Shown: in pieces, positions 7,553 to 16,057 of the stretch | Layout of the letters: each line of letters begins with the position of its first letter | Position numbering within the stretch: position 1 is the first letter of the stretch | Assembly (NCBI RefSeq): GCF_947494025.1 | Contig: NZ_CANLTQ010000008.1 | Span: forward strand, 1 to 64,000 | Direction of reading: 5' to 3' | DNA length: 64,000 nucleotides | Source: an uncultured Jannaschia sp. | GTDB lineage: Bacteria; Pseudomonadota; Alphaproteobacteria; Rhodobacterales; Rhodobacteraceae | Notes under the pieces: generated by a model | Told to the model about the DNA's origin: nothing | Databases searched by the model: none | The model's input: the letters and a program-made list of their open reading frames with translations, nothing else | Made by a program: the position numbers and the translations under genes

Positions 7553-8256
7553 GCGGACGTCTCCGATCATTCGGTTCCGGTCATTCGGTATTGCATGCCA
7601 TGTGGTCCGCGAACCCGACTGGAACAAGCCGCCGGGTATCCAGCGTCAGGAACGCGGACAGGGAAACGCGGGCGTCCGATGAAACACCCGTTCTCCAGAA
7701 GACGGCGTGTCGCGTCGTATTTCTCGCCGAACCTCCGGTCGCTGGTTTTACTTCCTTTTCCCGGGGAACTGTTGCGACGCTGACCGCCGGGTACGGATAC
7801 CGGCTCCGGGGTAAAAGGAGCATGCCATCCGCCGCAATCCGTTTATGGGGCATCGGTTCCCGCGCGATGTCATCCTTTGTGCGGTGTGCCGGTACTGGCA
7901 AGATCCTCTGCAGCCTTATCGAGGCCCAGATGGTGATCGGGACATAGCGCCTCCAGTGCGAGATAGCGCGTCCCCACTCCTCCCTAGGCTATCGGCTCCC
8001 CCTACCCGCTTGGTTCAGCTTGGCAGGTTCGTGGAAGTGCCACCGTCACATCGTCACATCGTCCCATCGTGCCGTATTTGCCTCGTCGGAGCCGCCGCGC
8101 TGGAGCACGTTCTTTCGGTTGTGACGAAGGGCGCGACGTAGGGTGATTTGCGAGTCGGGGGACTGCAACGAATACGCCGCGCCGGAGACACCGCCCGTGA
8201 CGACGTAGGACTCGAACCGAATTGCGTCCGGCAAACCCGGAACGTTTCATGACGAC
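7553..8256. other. 704-nt intergenic region, no supported gene
   Basis: Short open frames on both strands lack family resemblance and good ribosome-binding sites. A short tandem repeat with unit CACATCGT lies at about 8044-8070. It separates the minus-strand sulfur operon from the 3' end of the minus-strand lacI-type gene and must hold the sulfur-operon promoter. Confidence 0.45.
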
Positions 8257-9294
8257 CTAGGTAACCTCGTTTGCAGGGTGAAGTCCGACCGTATCACGCA
8301 GGACCAGACTCGCCTCGAGGCTGATGGCGTCGCCACCGACGGCAGTCTCATCCAGCCACGAGACGCAAGCCTCGCACATTCGGTCGATAGGTTGGGAAAA
8401 GGTCGTCAATCGGTAATTCTCCCAACTGGCCTGCTGAATATCGTCGAATCCGATGACGGACAGGTCCTCGGGAATCCGAAGGCCGAACTGGCCGCGCGCA
8501 ACGTCGACAAGGCCGCAGGCCATGAGATCGGTTGTACAGAACACTCCATCGGGCGGATGTTCGGCAGAGAAAAGCGCAATCCCAAGTTCGCGACCGGTCG
8601 CATAGGATGTTTCGCCAATCGCCTGCTCGACGACCGGAACGGACGCCGCGCGAGCGGCGTCGACGAACCCCTTCGCCCGAAGGCGCAGGCTTGTCGTCGC
8701 GGAGAGGGAGGTGGCGAGAGCCGACTTGACGCACCCGCTTTCGCGCAGGATCCTGAAGGCGCGCTGACCGCATGCGACATCGTCGAGCCTGACATGCAGC
8801 GCATGGGGAAACTCCTCGTCGCGATTTATCAGGATCAGACGAAGACCGTTGCGCGCGCAGAGCGTTCCAAGGCTCGCGTCAGGACGCCCTGACAGGACGA
8901 TGGCTGCATCCGTGCGGTAGGACATCGCCTGTCGCAACGCCCCCTCGACGCTCTCGTCGGATCGGTCGGTATTGATGAGCATCGCGACCTTGCCGGCGGC
9001 CTGAAGCCGGTCGGTCAGGGCGGCAAGAAGACGAGCCCGGAACGGCGTATCCAGCTCAGCGACAATCAGAGCGACGATGCCCGACTCGGACCGGGTCAGG
9101 CCCCGTGCAAGGTGGTTCACGTGGTAGCCGAGAGACTCCGCGGCGGCGAGGACCTTGGCGCGGGTTGCCGGCGAGACGCTCGCACCCGGCGTGAAGGTCC
9201 GCGAAACGGCGGTGCGGGAGACGCCCGCTGCCTCCGCGACATGCTTGGCGCTGACACTGCGACGGGACGGGCGAGGGCCGGGGTTCTGCTTCAT
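8257..9294 (-). CDS. LacI-family transcriptional regulator
   Basis: The 345-residue protein has an N-terminal LacI helix-turn-helix at residues 14-60 (VSAKHVAEAAGVSRTAVSRT) and the hinge YHVNHLARGLTR. A periplasmic-binding-like effector domain follows (GIVALIVAELDTPF, PDGVFCTTDLMACGLVDVA, IPEDLSVIGFDDIQQASWEN). It is divergent from the ABC operon starting at 9398. Their 100-nt intergenic region holds a perfect 18-nt palindrome over the predicted start of transcription. It is therefore the likely repressor of that operon, released by a substrate-derived ligand. The ligand is not predictable from sequence; neighbouring genes suggest a sugar-, polyol- or organophosphate-related signal. Confidence 0.9.
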   Translation of the reverse strand: MKQNPGPRPSRRSVSAKHVAEAAGVSRTAVSRTFTPGASVSPATRAKVLAAAESLGYHVNHLARGLTRSESGIVALIVAELDTPFRARLLAALTDRLQAAGKVAMLINTDRSDESVEGALRQAMSYRTDAAIVLSGRPDASLGTLCARNGLRLILINRDEEFPHALHVRLDDVACGQRAFRILRESGCVKSALATSLSATTSLRLRAKGFVDAARAASVPVVEQAIGETSYATGRELGIALFSAEHPPDGVFCTTDLMACGLVDVARGQFGLRIPEDLSVIGFDDIQQASWENYRLTTFSQPIDRMCEACVSWLDETAVGGDAISLEASLVLRDTVGLHPANEVT

Positions 9295-9339
9295 GGATAT
9301 GGTTCGATACCTCGCGCCGTGTACCGCGCATGCTTTTCC

Positions 9340-9386
9340 TTGACAGACGCCTTACCACAGGGTGTGCTTTTGCACAGCTGTGCAAA
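9340..9386 (+). promoter_or_regulatory. Promoter and LacI-type operator of the organophosphate ABC operon
   Basis: A TTGACA -35 box lies at 9340-9345. With 17-nt spacing it is followed by TGTGCT (9363-9368) as -10. Immediately after comes the palindrome TTTGCACAGCTGTGCAAA (9369-9386), of a size and CAGCTG-centred symmetry typical of LacI-family operators. Binding there would cover the transcription start. Confidence 0.75.
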
Positions 9387-9397
9387 GGGAGGAAGTC

Positions 9398-10417
9398 ATG
9401 AACAAGACGATAGCGATTCTGGTTGCCGGGGGGGCATCGGTCGTTGCGGGGGCGGCATCCGCGCAGAACCTCAATTTCATATGTTCCGCGGATCAGGCCG
9501 TCTGCGAACGTCTGGTATCGGAGTTCGAGGGTTCGCACGATATCGACGTCAACATGGTGCGGCTGTCATCGGGAGAAGCCTATGCGAAACTTCGCGCGGA
9601 AGCCCGTAACCCACAAACGGACCTGTGGTGGGGCGGCACGGGCGACCCGCATCTACAGGCTGCCTCGGATGACCTGACGGAGGAATACCAATCCCCGATG
9701 CTCGAGGAATTGCAGCCTTGGGCCGTCCAGCAAGCGGAGACGTCGGGGCACCGGACTGTCGGCGTGTATTCGGGCGCCCTCGGATGGGGATACAATACGG
9801 AGATCCTGTCGGAAAAGGGGGTCGAGCCGCCCCGATGCTGGGACGATCTGCTTGACCCGGCGCTTGCGGGCGAGATCCAGATCGCGGATCCGAACTCCTC
9901 CGGGACTGCCTATACGGCGCTCGCGACCCTGGTGCAGCTCATGGGCGAGGACGAGGCTTTCGAGTACCTGAAGGAACTCGACGCGAATGTAAGCCAGTAC
10001 ACGAAATCTGGCTCCGCGCCGGTCAAAGCCGCGGCGCGTGGCGAGTCGGGCCTTGGAATCGTGTTCATGCACGATGCCGTCGCGCAGGCCGAGGAAGGCT
10101 TCCCGATCGAGGTCGTCGCGCCCTGCGAGGGAACGGGGTACGAAATCGGCTCGATGTCACTGATCGCCGGTGCGCAGAACGAGGAGGAGGCCAAGACCTT
10201 CTACGATTGGGTATTGACCGCCGAGGTCCAGTCGATCCTGCCTGAGGCCGGATCGTTCCAGATCCCGTCGAACAAGAATGCCGAAGCCCCCGAGGCGGCG
10301 CCGGACCTGAGCGAAATCAAGCTGATCGACTACGACTTCGCCGAATACGGCGGAACCGAGCGCCGGTCCGAACTCCTGTCCCGCTGGGACAGCGAAGTCG
10401 GCGGCGTCGGCAACTGA
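9398..10417 (+). CDS. ABC importer substrate-binding protein (FbpA/AfuA type)
   Basis: The 339-residue secreted protein has a signal peptide cut near ASAQ (residue 23) and a bilobed binding fold of the iron(III)/AfuA/putrescine-like class. Recognisable stretches are NLNFICSADQAVCERLVSEF, DLWWGGTGDPHLQAA, LGWGYNTEIL, PRCWDDLLDPALAGEIQIAD and SGTAYTALATL. Proteins of this class bind Fe3+, phosphonates or sugar phosphates. GGGAGGAAG precedes the ATG at 9398. The operon adds a phosphatase and a phosphodiesterase-like enzyme, which favours an organophosphate ligand over iron; that is inference. It is first in a LacI-controlled operon and separated from the permease gene by a strong hairpin, likely keeping its expression above that of the membrane subunits. 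Confidence 0.85.
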   Translation: MNKTIAILVAGGASVVAGAASAQNLNFICSADQAVCERLVSEFEGSHDIDVNMVRLSSGEAYAKLRAEARNPQTDLWWGGTGDPHLQAASDDLTEEYQSPMLEELQPWAVQQAETSGHRTVGVYSGALGWGYNTEILSEKGVEPPRCWDDLLDPALAGEIQIADPNSSGTAYTALATLVQLMGEDEAFEYLKELDANVSQYTKSGSAPVKAAARGESGLGIVFMHDAVAQAEEGFPIEVVAPCEGTGYEIGSMSLIAGAQNEEEAKTFYDWVLTAEVQSILPEAGSFQIPSNKNAEAPEAAPDLSEIKLIDYDFAEYGGTERRSELLSRWDSEVGGVGN

Positions 10418-10421
10418 GCGG

Positions 10422-10447
10422 GTGGCCGACGGGGATCCGTCGGCCAC
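10422..10447 (+). terminator. Intercistronic hairpin after the binding-protein gene
   Basis: Perfect 11-base arms GTGGCCGACGG and CCGTCGGCCAC flank a GGAT loop. There is no T-run, so it more likely acts as an attenuator or 3'-end stabiliser than as a full terminator, since the permease gene follows 18 nt later. Confidence 0.7.
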
Positions 10448-10465
10448 GTCCTAAAAGGATCCTCC

Positions 10466-12676
10466 ATGCAACGTGACAACCGGCGGCTCGACGTCCTTCT
10501 TCTGGCTGCGCTGGTCTGTTTCGTCCTGCTGCCGTGGTACCATATTCGCGGAGGATTCTTCGGGCTTGGCTGGGTCGCGGACTGGAGGAGCGACCCGGAT
10601 CTCTGGCCCGGGATCGCGCAGCTTTCACGTTTCTGGCTCTGGCCCCTGCCGATCCTTGCGGGTGCAGCCGTGGCGCTCAGGCTCCTGTGTCCGGCTGGAC
10701 GCCCGCGCGGCACGCTGCTTCTGACGATCGGCGCCCTCGGTCTGGCCTGGATGATCGTCGAAGGCCTCTCGATCGGCCTGCGCGGCTGGAACTGGTCGCT
10801 TCTGGAGGCCATGTTCGGCGACGTGAACGGCCAGCCGGCTTTCGGCGCCGGCGCGGTCGGACTCGGCCTCTGTTTTGCGGGGATGATCGCTTTCGGATTG
10901 GCCGAACGCGGCGCGCTCAAGGGCGACGCTTTCGTCATCGGCGCGATCACGCTCCTGGTCTTCCTTGTCACGGTCTTCGTCCTTTACCCGCTCGTTTCGA
11001 TGTTCACAGGGGCCTTCCAGGACTTCCGTGGCGCGTTCACCACCGAGGGCGTGCGGAACAACATCGGCGATCCGCAGGTCTGGAGCCTCCGTTGCGTGAC
11101 CGGGTCGGGCGGTTGCGGCGTCGCGTGGCGGACGCTCCTTCTCGCGGTCTGCACGGCAACGGGAACCACCGCGCTCGGCCTGGCCTTCGCGCTTGTCGCG
11201 ACGCGGACGGGAATGCCGTTCAAGAAGGGTCTGCGGCTCCTGACGGTCCTGCCGATCATTACGCCGCCCTTCGTCATCGGCTTGTCGCTCATCCTGATGT
11301 TCGGACGCGCGGGCTTCATGACCGAGCTGATCGAGGATGTGACCGGCTGGCAGCTCGGGCGATGGCTTTACGGGCTCACGGGCATCTGGATCGCACAGAT
11401 GCTCAGCTTCACGCCGATCGCCTTCCTTGTCCTGATCGGCGTGGTCGAAGGCGTGAGTCCCTCGATGGAGGAGGCGAGCCAGACGATGCGGGCCGGGCGT
11501 TGGCGCACGTTCCGGAAAGTGTCGCTGCCGCTGATGGCGCCGGGGCTCGCCAACGCGTTCCTGATCGGCTTCATCGAGTCGATGGCCGATTTCGGCAATC
11601 CGTTGGTGCTCGGCGGTTCGGGCGGGGTGCTGTCGACCGAGATCTTCTTCGCCGTTGTGGGCGCGCAGCACGATCCCGCTCGTGCTGCTGTGCTCGCCAT
11701 GATCCTGCTCTGCTTCACCCTTTCGGCATTTCTCGCGCAGCGTCTCTGGCTCGGCCGACGCAGTTTCGCGACCCTGTCCGGCAAGGGCGACGGGGGGCGG
11801 CATGCGCATCTTCCCAGGCGGGTCGCCGTCCCGGTGATCGCCGTGGTCGCCGGCTGGTCGGTCTTCACGATCTCCGTTTACGGCATGATCATGTTCGGCG
11901 GCTTCGTCAGGGTCTGGGGCCTCGACCATTCGCTCACGCTCGCGCATTTCGAACGGGCGTTCTCGATCTCCGTTACCGACGGCATCGCCTGGACCGGCGT
12001 GGCATGGAACAGCTTCTGGACGACCATGAAGATTGCGCTGATCGCGGCGCCGCTGACAGCCGCGGTCGGATTGCTCACTGCCTGGCTGATCGTCCGCCAA
12101 CGGTTTCCGGGCCGGACGGCATTCGAATTCGCGCTGATGCTGAGCTTCGCCATCCCGGGAACGGTGATCGGGATCAGCTACATTTCGGCGTTCAATCTGC
12201 CCCCGCTGCAAATGACGGGAACGGCGCTTATCCTGATCTTCTGCTTCGTGTTTCGGAACATGCCGGTCGGGGTGCGGGGTGGGGTCGCGGCGATGGCGCA
12301 GCTCGACAAGTCGTTGGACGAGGCGTCCATGACGCTGGGCGCTTCCAGCCCGCGAACGCTACGGAAGGTGATCCTGCCGCTGCTGCGTCCCGCGATCCTG
12401 GCCGCGCTGGTCTATTCCTTCGTCAGGGCCATCACCTCGATCTCGGCGGTGATCTTCCTGGTCAGCGCGAAGTACAACATGGCCACGGCCTATATCGTCG
12501 GCCTGGTGGAGAACGGCGAATATGGCGTCGCCATCGCCTATTCGACGGTCCTCATTGTCGTGATGATTTCCGTCATCGGGGTCTTTCAGCTTCTCGTGGG
12601 CGAGCGTCGGCTTCGCCGCGGTCCCGGGAATGCGCGAAAGGCCGCGGCAAGACGGACAGAGGAGGTGCCGGCATGA
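10466..12676 (+). CDS. ABC importer permease, fused double-length (FbpB type)
   Basis: The 736-residue inner-membrane protein has two homologous permease halves with many hydrophobic helices. Each half carries an EAA loop that docks on the ATPase: MEEASQTMRAGRWRTFRKVS near residue 333 and LDEASMTLGASSPRTLRKVI near 617. The N-terminal ~170 residues form extra membrane segments before the first binding-protein-dependent transport domain. Double permeases of this kind typify the FbpB/AfuB class. The gene follows the binding-protein gene after a hairpin, and its stop overlaps the ATPase start (ATGA at 12673), indicating coupled translation. Confidence 0.9.
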   Translation: MQRDNRRLDVLLLAALVCFVLLPWYHIRGGFFGLGWVADWRSDPDLWPGIAQLSRFWLWPLPILAGAAVALRLLCPAGRPRGTLLLTIGALGLAWMIVEGLSIGLRGWNWSLLEAMFGDVNGQPAFGAGAVGLGLCFAGMIAFGLAERGALKGDAFVIGAITLLVFLVTVFVLYPLVSMFTGAFQDFRGAFTTEGVRNNIGDPQVWSLRCVTGSGGCGVAWRTLLLAVCTATGTTALGLAFALVATRTGMPFKKGLRLLTVLPIITPPFVIGLSLILMFGRAGFMTELIEDVTGWQLGRWLYGLTGIWIAQMLSFTPIAFLVLIGVVEGVSPSMEEASQTMRAGRWRTFRKVSLPLMAPGLANAFLIGFIESMADFGNPLVLGGSGGVLSTEIFFAVVGAQHDPARAAVLAMILLCFTLSAFLAQRLWLGRRSFATLSGKGDGGRHAHLPRRVAVPVIAVVAGWSVFTISVYGMIMFGGFVRVWGLDHSLTLAHFERAFSISVTDGIAWTGVAWNSFWTTMKIALIAAPLTAAVGLLTAWLIVRQRFPGRTAFEFALMLSFAIPGTVIGISYISAFNLPPLQMTGTALILIFCFVFRNMPVGVRGGVAAMAQLDKSLDEASMTLGASSPRTLRKVILPLLRPAILAALVYSFVRAITSISAVIFLVSAKYNMATAYIVGLVENGEYGVAIAYSTVLIVVMISVIGVFQLLVGERRLRRGPGNARKAAARRTEEVPA

Positions 12677-13728
12677 ACGGCCACAAACGCGGCGCGGTGT
12701 CGTTCCATCGTGTCCGCAAGGACTTCGGTAGTTTCACCGCCATTCACGATCTCGACCTCGAGATCGAACCGGGCGAGCTGGTCACGCTTCTCGGACCCTC
12801 CGGCTGCGGCAAGACGACGACGCTGCGGATGCTGGCTGGACTGGAAAGTCCCAGCAGCGGCGAAATCCATATCGGCGGACAGGACGTGACGCGACTGCCG
12901 GCAAATCGGCGCGACGTGTCGATGGTCTTCCAGTCCTACGCCCTGTTCCCGCACATGAGTGTGGCGCAGAACGTGGCCTACGGTCTGGAATCCGGCGGCA
13001 CGAAGCCTCGGCAAGCCATGTCGATGGCGGAGAAGGGGCTCGATCTGGTGGGCCTCGCCGGCATGGCCGACCGGTTGCCGTCCGAGCTTTCGGGGGGGCA
13101 GCAACAGCGGGTCGCCGTGGCACGGGCGCTGGTGCTCGAGCCGCAGGTTCTCCTGCTGGACGAGCCGTTGTCGAACCTCGATGCACGGCTGCGCCGCAGG
13201 GTGCGGACCGAGATCCGCGACCTGCAACAGCGGCTCGGCTTTACCGCAGTCTATGTCACGCACGATCAGGAGGAAGCGCTCGCCGTCTCGGATCGGATCG
13301 TCGTGATGCAGGGGGGACGGATTGCGCAGCAGGGCACGCCGCGCGAGCTTTACGAAACCCCGGCGTCGGAGTTCATCGCCGACTTCATCGGCGAGGCCAA
13401 CGTTATCGACTGCGTCGTCGAGGCGGTCGCGAACGGCTCCGCACGGATCGCCGTCGGCAATCTGCGGCAGGAAATGGTTGCCCGTGGCGCCACGCCCGGA
13501 CCGGCGAAACTCGCCGTGCGTGCGAACGCGATCCGGCTCCTGCCCGGACCGGGCGCTCTCTCGGGGCGTGTGCTGTCGGCGGCGTATCTGGGGGATCACA
13601 TGGAATACGAGGTCGAGACCGAAAACGTGCGCCTGTTCGTGATCGCCCCCGAGGACGACCGGACACTTTCACGCGGCGACCCCGTCTCCCTCGAGTTCCG
13701 GCCCCGCGGTCTGGCGTTGATCGCATGA
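12673..13728 (+). CDS. ABC importer ATP-binding protein (FbpC/PotA type)
   Basis: The 351-residue protein carries all nucleotide-binding motifs: Walker A GPSGCGKTTT (about 44-53), Q-loop FQSYALFPHM, signature LSGGQQQRVAVARAL, Walker B LLLDEPLSNLD and the switch histidine in VTHDQEEAL. A C-terminal TOBE-like region (about 250-351) fits the spermidine/iron/molybdate-type ATPases. It powers the permease encoded just upstream. The start overlaps the permease stop and its own stop overlaps the phosphatase start, so all are one transcript. Confidence 0.93.
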   Translation: MNGHKRGAVSFHRVRKDFGSFTAIHDLDLEIEPGELVTLLGPSGCGKTTTLRMLAGLESPSSGEIHIGGQDVTRLPANRRDVSMVFQSYALFPHMSVAQNVAYGLESGGTKPRQAMSMAEKGLDLVGLAGMADRLPSELSGGQQQRVAVARALVLEPQVLLLDEPLSNLDARLRRRVRTEIRDLQQRLGFTAVYVTHDQEEALAVSDRIVVMQGGRIAQQGTPRELYETPASEFIADFIGEANVIDCVVEAVANGSARIAVGNLRQEMVARGATPGPAKLAVRANAIRLLPGPGALSGRVLSAAYLGDHMEYEVETENVRLFVIAPEDDRTLSRGDPVSLEFRPRGLALIA

Positions 13729-14555
13729 GCGCGGATCTCGACATCAGGTCACGGCTTGCGCTCGCGGAGGCGGTGGCCCGGCAGGCAGGAGACCTCGCAA
13801 AGGACTACTTCGATCGGCGCGGGACGCTGCGCATCGAAGCCAAGCGCACGCTGCAGGACATGGTGAGCGAAGCCGATCGGGAGGTCGAAAACGTGATCCG
13901 CGCGGCGCTGTCCGAAGCGTTTCCCGACGACGCGCAGCTGGGCGAGGAGCATGGGTTGACGCCGGGCACCTCCGGCCTGACCTGGGTGATCGACCCGATC
14001 GACGGCACCGCGCCGTTCCTCGCCGGCCTGCCGGGCTGGTGCGTTTGCATCGGCGCTTGCGACAACGCCGGCCCGGTGATCGGCGTGATCCACGCCCCGG
14101 TCCTGGGTGAGACCTTCGTTGCCGCAAGGGGCGGGGAGGCCACGCTCAACGGCGATGTCATCCACGTCACCGACCGCTTCGACCTTACGACCGGGCTTCT
14201 GGGGATCGGCGCGAATGACCGCGTGCCGCATGCCCGGGTGGGGGAGATGCTGGCCGCATTGATGGCCGCGGGGGCGAACTGGACGCGCTACGGGTCCGGC
14301 GCCTTGATGCTTGCCTGGGTCGCCGCGGGCCGTTTGGTCGGCTATGTCGAGCCGCGCATGAGCGCCTGGGACTGCATGGCGGCCTATTGCCTGATCGAGG
14401 CCGCGGGGGGCCGCGTCCTGAGCTTTCCGCAAGGCGAGGCGATGCTGCGTCCGGCCCCCGTACTCGGCGCGTCGCGGCACTGTTACGATCAAATCCTGAC
14501 CCTTTCGCGGCTCTCTGACGACGCGGTCTGGGGGGACCGCGAAGACCACAGGTGA
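13725..14555 (+). CDS. Inositol-monophosphatase-family phosphatase
   Basis: The 276-residue cytoplasmic enzyme has the metal-binding signatures of the IMPase superfamily: GEEHG, WVIDPIDGTAPFLAGLPGWC and AWDCMAAYCLIEAAGG. Members remove phosphate from inositol phosphate, histidinol phosphate or related sugars with Mg2+. The ATG at 13725 overlaps the ATPase stop, placing it in the importer operon. The simplest reading is that it dephosphorylates the imported compound. It could equally be HisN-like (histidinol phosphatase), but the operon context argues against a biosynthetic role. Confidence 0.88.
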   Translation: MSADLDIRSRLALAEAVARQAGDLAKDYFDRRGTLRIEAKRTLQDMVSEADREVENVIRAALSEAFPDDAQLGEEHGLTPGTSGLTWVIDPIDGTAPFLAGLPGWCVCIGACDNAGPVIGVIHAPVLGETFVAARGGEATLNGDVIHVTDRFDLTTGLLGIGANDRVPHARVGEMLAALMAAGANWTRYGSGALMLAWVAAGRLVGYVEPRMSAWDCMAAYCLIEAAGGRVLSFPQGEAMLRPAPVLGASRHCYDQILTLSRLSDDAVWGDREDHR

Positions 14556-14606
14556 CGCCCCTCGAATGACGCGTCCCACGCATCGAACGAAACCCGGGAG
14601 ACAGAC

Positions 14607-15419
14607 ATGCTGAAGATCATGACGATATGTGCGGCGGCGCTGGCTGCGAACGTCGCGTTGGCTGCGGAGGATGTGACGCCTCTGGCGAAGGCGCATGCCC
14701 ATAACGATTACGAGCACGAGCGTCCGCTGCTTGACGCTTTGTCGTACGGCTTCACCGGCTTCGAGGCCGACATCTGGCTCGTGGACGGCGAGTTGCTCGT
14801 CGCGCACGACGAAGACGAGATCGAGGCGGGCCGGACGTTGCAGAAGCTCTATCTCGACCCGTTGCAAGCGCGCATCGAGGAGAACGGTGGGCAGGTCTAT
14901 GCCGCGGGTACGGACCGTCCGGTCATGCTGCTGATCGATATCAAGTCGGACGGGGCCGAGACCTACGAAGCCCTGTCGGCCGTTCTCGAGGATTACGACG
15001 ATATGCTGACGACCTATCGCGACGGCGAGATGGAGCCCGGCGCCGTGACGGCCGTCATCTCGGGCAACCGCCCCCGCGAGATGATGGAGGCGCAGGACGT
15101 TCGCCATGCCGGCTACGACGGGCGAATGGACGACCTCGAGTCGGATATTCCGGCATCGTTCATGCCGCTCCTGAGCGACAACTGGACGAAGCATTTCGAC
15201 TGGATGGGCGAGGGTGAAATGCCCGGCGACCAGCGCGCCAGGCTCGACGACATCGTGACGACGGCGCATGACAAGGGCTGGCAGGTCCGGTTCTGGGCAA
15301 CGCCGGACGAGGCCGGTCCGGCACGCGAAGCGATCTGGACCGTGCTGGACGATGCGGGTGTTGACCGGATCAACACGGACGATCTGGGCGGTCTGCAGGA
15401 CTTCCTGCAATCGAAGTAG
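14607..15419 (+). CDS. Secreted GDPD/PI-PLC-superfamily phosphodiesterase
   Basis: The 270-residue protein begins with a signal peptide (cleavage near ALAA, residue 19). It then shows AHAHNDYEHERPLLDALSYG and FTGFEADIWLVDGELLVAHD. These match the uncharacterised AIM6-like branch of the GDPD/PI-PLC TIM-barrel superfamily (HAHNDY, E-D pair, AHD). The C-terminal GWQVRFWATPDE and GVDRINTDDL are the usual last strands. Such enzymes cleave glycerophosphodiesters or phosphoinositides. Export to the periplasm next to an importer and phosphatase suggests it releases the transported phosphate ester. A GC-rich hairpin follows. Confidence 0.82.
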   Translation: MLKIMTICAAALAANVALAAEDVTPLAKAHAHNDYEHERPLLDALSYGFTGFEADIWLVDGELLVAHDEDEIEAGRTLQKLYLDPLQARIEENGGQVYAAGTDRPVMLLIDIKSDGAETYEALSAVLEDYDDMLTTYRDGEMEPGAVTAVISGNRPREMMEAQDVRHAGYDGRMDDLESDIPASFMPLLSDNWTKHFDWMGEGEMPGDQRARLDDIVTTAHDKGWQVRFWATPDEAGPAREAIWTVLDDAGVDRINTDDLGGLQDFLQSK

Positions 15420-15425
15420 GAAGCC

Positions 15426-15457
15426 GACGGCCGGCCCATACGCCCGAGCCGGCCGTC
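15426..15457 (+). terminator. Hairpin at the end of the organophosphate operon
   Basis: Ten-base perfect arms GACGGCCGGC and GCCGGCCGTC flank a 12-nt loop, 6 nt after the phosphodiesterase stop. There is no T-run. Confidence 0.6.
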
Positions 15458-15529
15458 ACCTGTTGGAGCGACGGGGGACGCATGGTTGCGCGTCGGATCG
15501 GCCGGGCCCCGCCGGACTCCTCCTTCGAG

Positions 15530-15730
15530 GCCGGAGGCAATGCACGGGCCGAAGCCGTGATCGGGCCGTTCAAGACCGAGATCATCCGTCCGCGGGACCC
15601 GTGGGCGCAACCTGGAGGGAGTCGAAATCCTTGCCTCCGGAACAGATCGACCGGTTCGACCCCCGCCGCCTGCTCGACCCGATCGGGCACCTCCAGCCAG
15701 GGATCGATCTCGCATACCCGGGTAGACCTA
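15530..15730 (+). pseudogene. IS3-family transposase C-terminal relic
   Basis: Frame-shifted pieces read NARAEAVIGPFKTEIIRPRD, then LEGVE, then FDPRRLLDPIGHLQPG. They follow the C-terminus of IS3 orfB proteins (NALAETINGLYKAEVI, EAVEYATLEWVDW, NNRRLLEPIGNIPPAE). Only about 65 codons survive, with at least two frameshifts. This is a different IS3 subgroup from the pseudogene at 3318-4443. Confidence 0.55.
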
Positions 15731-16057
15731 CATGCAGCGGCAATCCGCATAGGGCGATTCATGTTTTTTCGATCGGACATCACCCAAGCGATCCGTGACT
15801 GCCCTCCGTTTTGTCCGGACAGCCTGGCATGACCATCAAAGGCCCCAGCGGTGGATCGTCGATGATCCATCGCGGCACACCGGATGTCGTCGGGAGGCGG
15901 TCGCACCATCAGTCCCGTGCAAAGGCCCCGGACGAACGATATGGTTTTGCAGGCATCGCCGAACCGCCACCCTGGAGCCTTCCATGACCAGCTTACCGTC
16001 CCATCCACCGATACGATCCGCGCGCTGCCCGGCGGCTCGCACGGCCGAGACCGCGTC
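15731..16057. other. Intergenic region upstream of davA
   Basis: No gene is supported. The left part is probably the outer end of the IS3 relic. The right part must hold the davAB promoter, but I could not define it. An in-frame extension of davA upstream to 15884 is open but unlike the family. Confidence 0.4.

Noticed and set aside
5546..7783. 745-codon plus-strand frame over yeeE and the rhodanese gene
   Set aside because: It is a shadow of two minus-strand genes with clear membrane and rhodanese motifs.
7591..7947. 118-codon frame upstream of the sulfur operon
   Set aside because: No ribosome-binding site or family similarity; it overlaps the likely promoter of the rhodanese gene.
10625..12211. 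528-codon open frame antisense to the double permease
   Set aside because: It is Asp/Glu/Arg/Gly-rich shadow coding typical of GC-rich DNA, with no domain, and lies wholly opposite a clear permease gene.
13749..15410. 553-codon open frame antisense to the phosphatase and phosphodiesterase genes
   Set aside because: It spans two well-supported genes and a gap and has no family resemblance.
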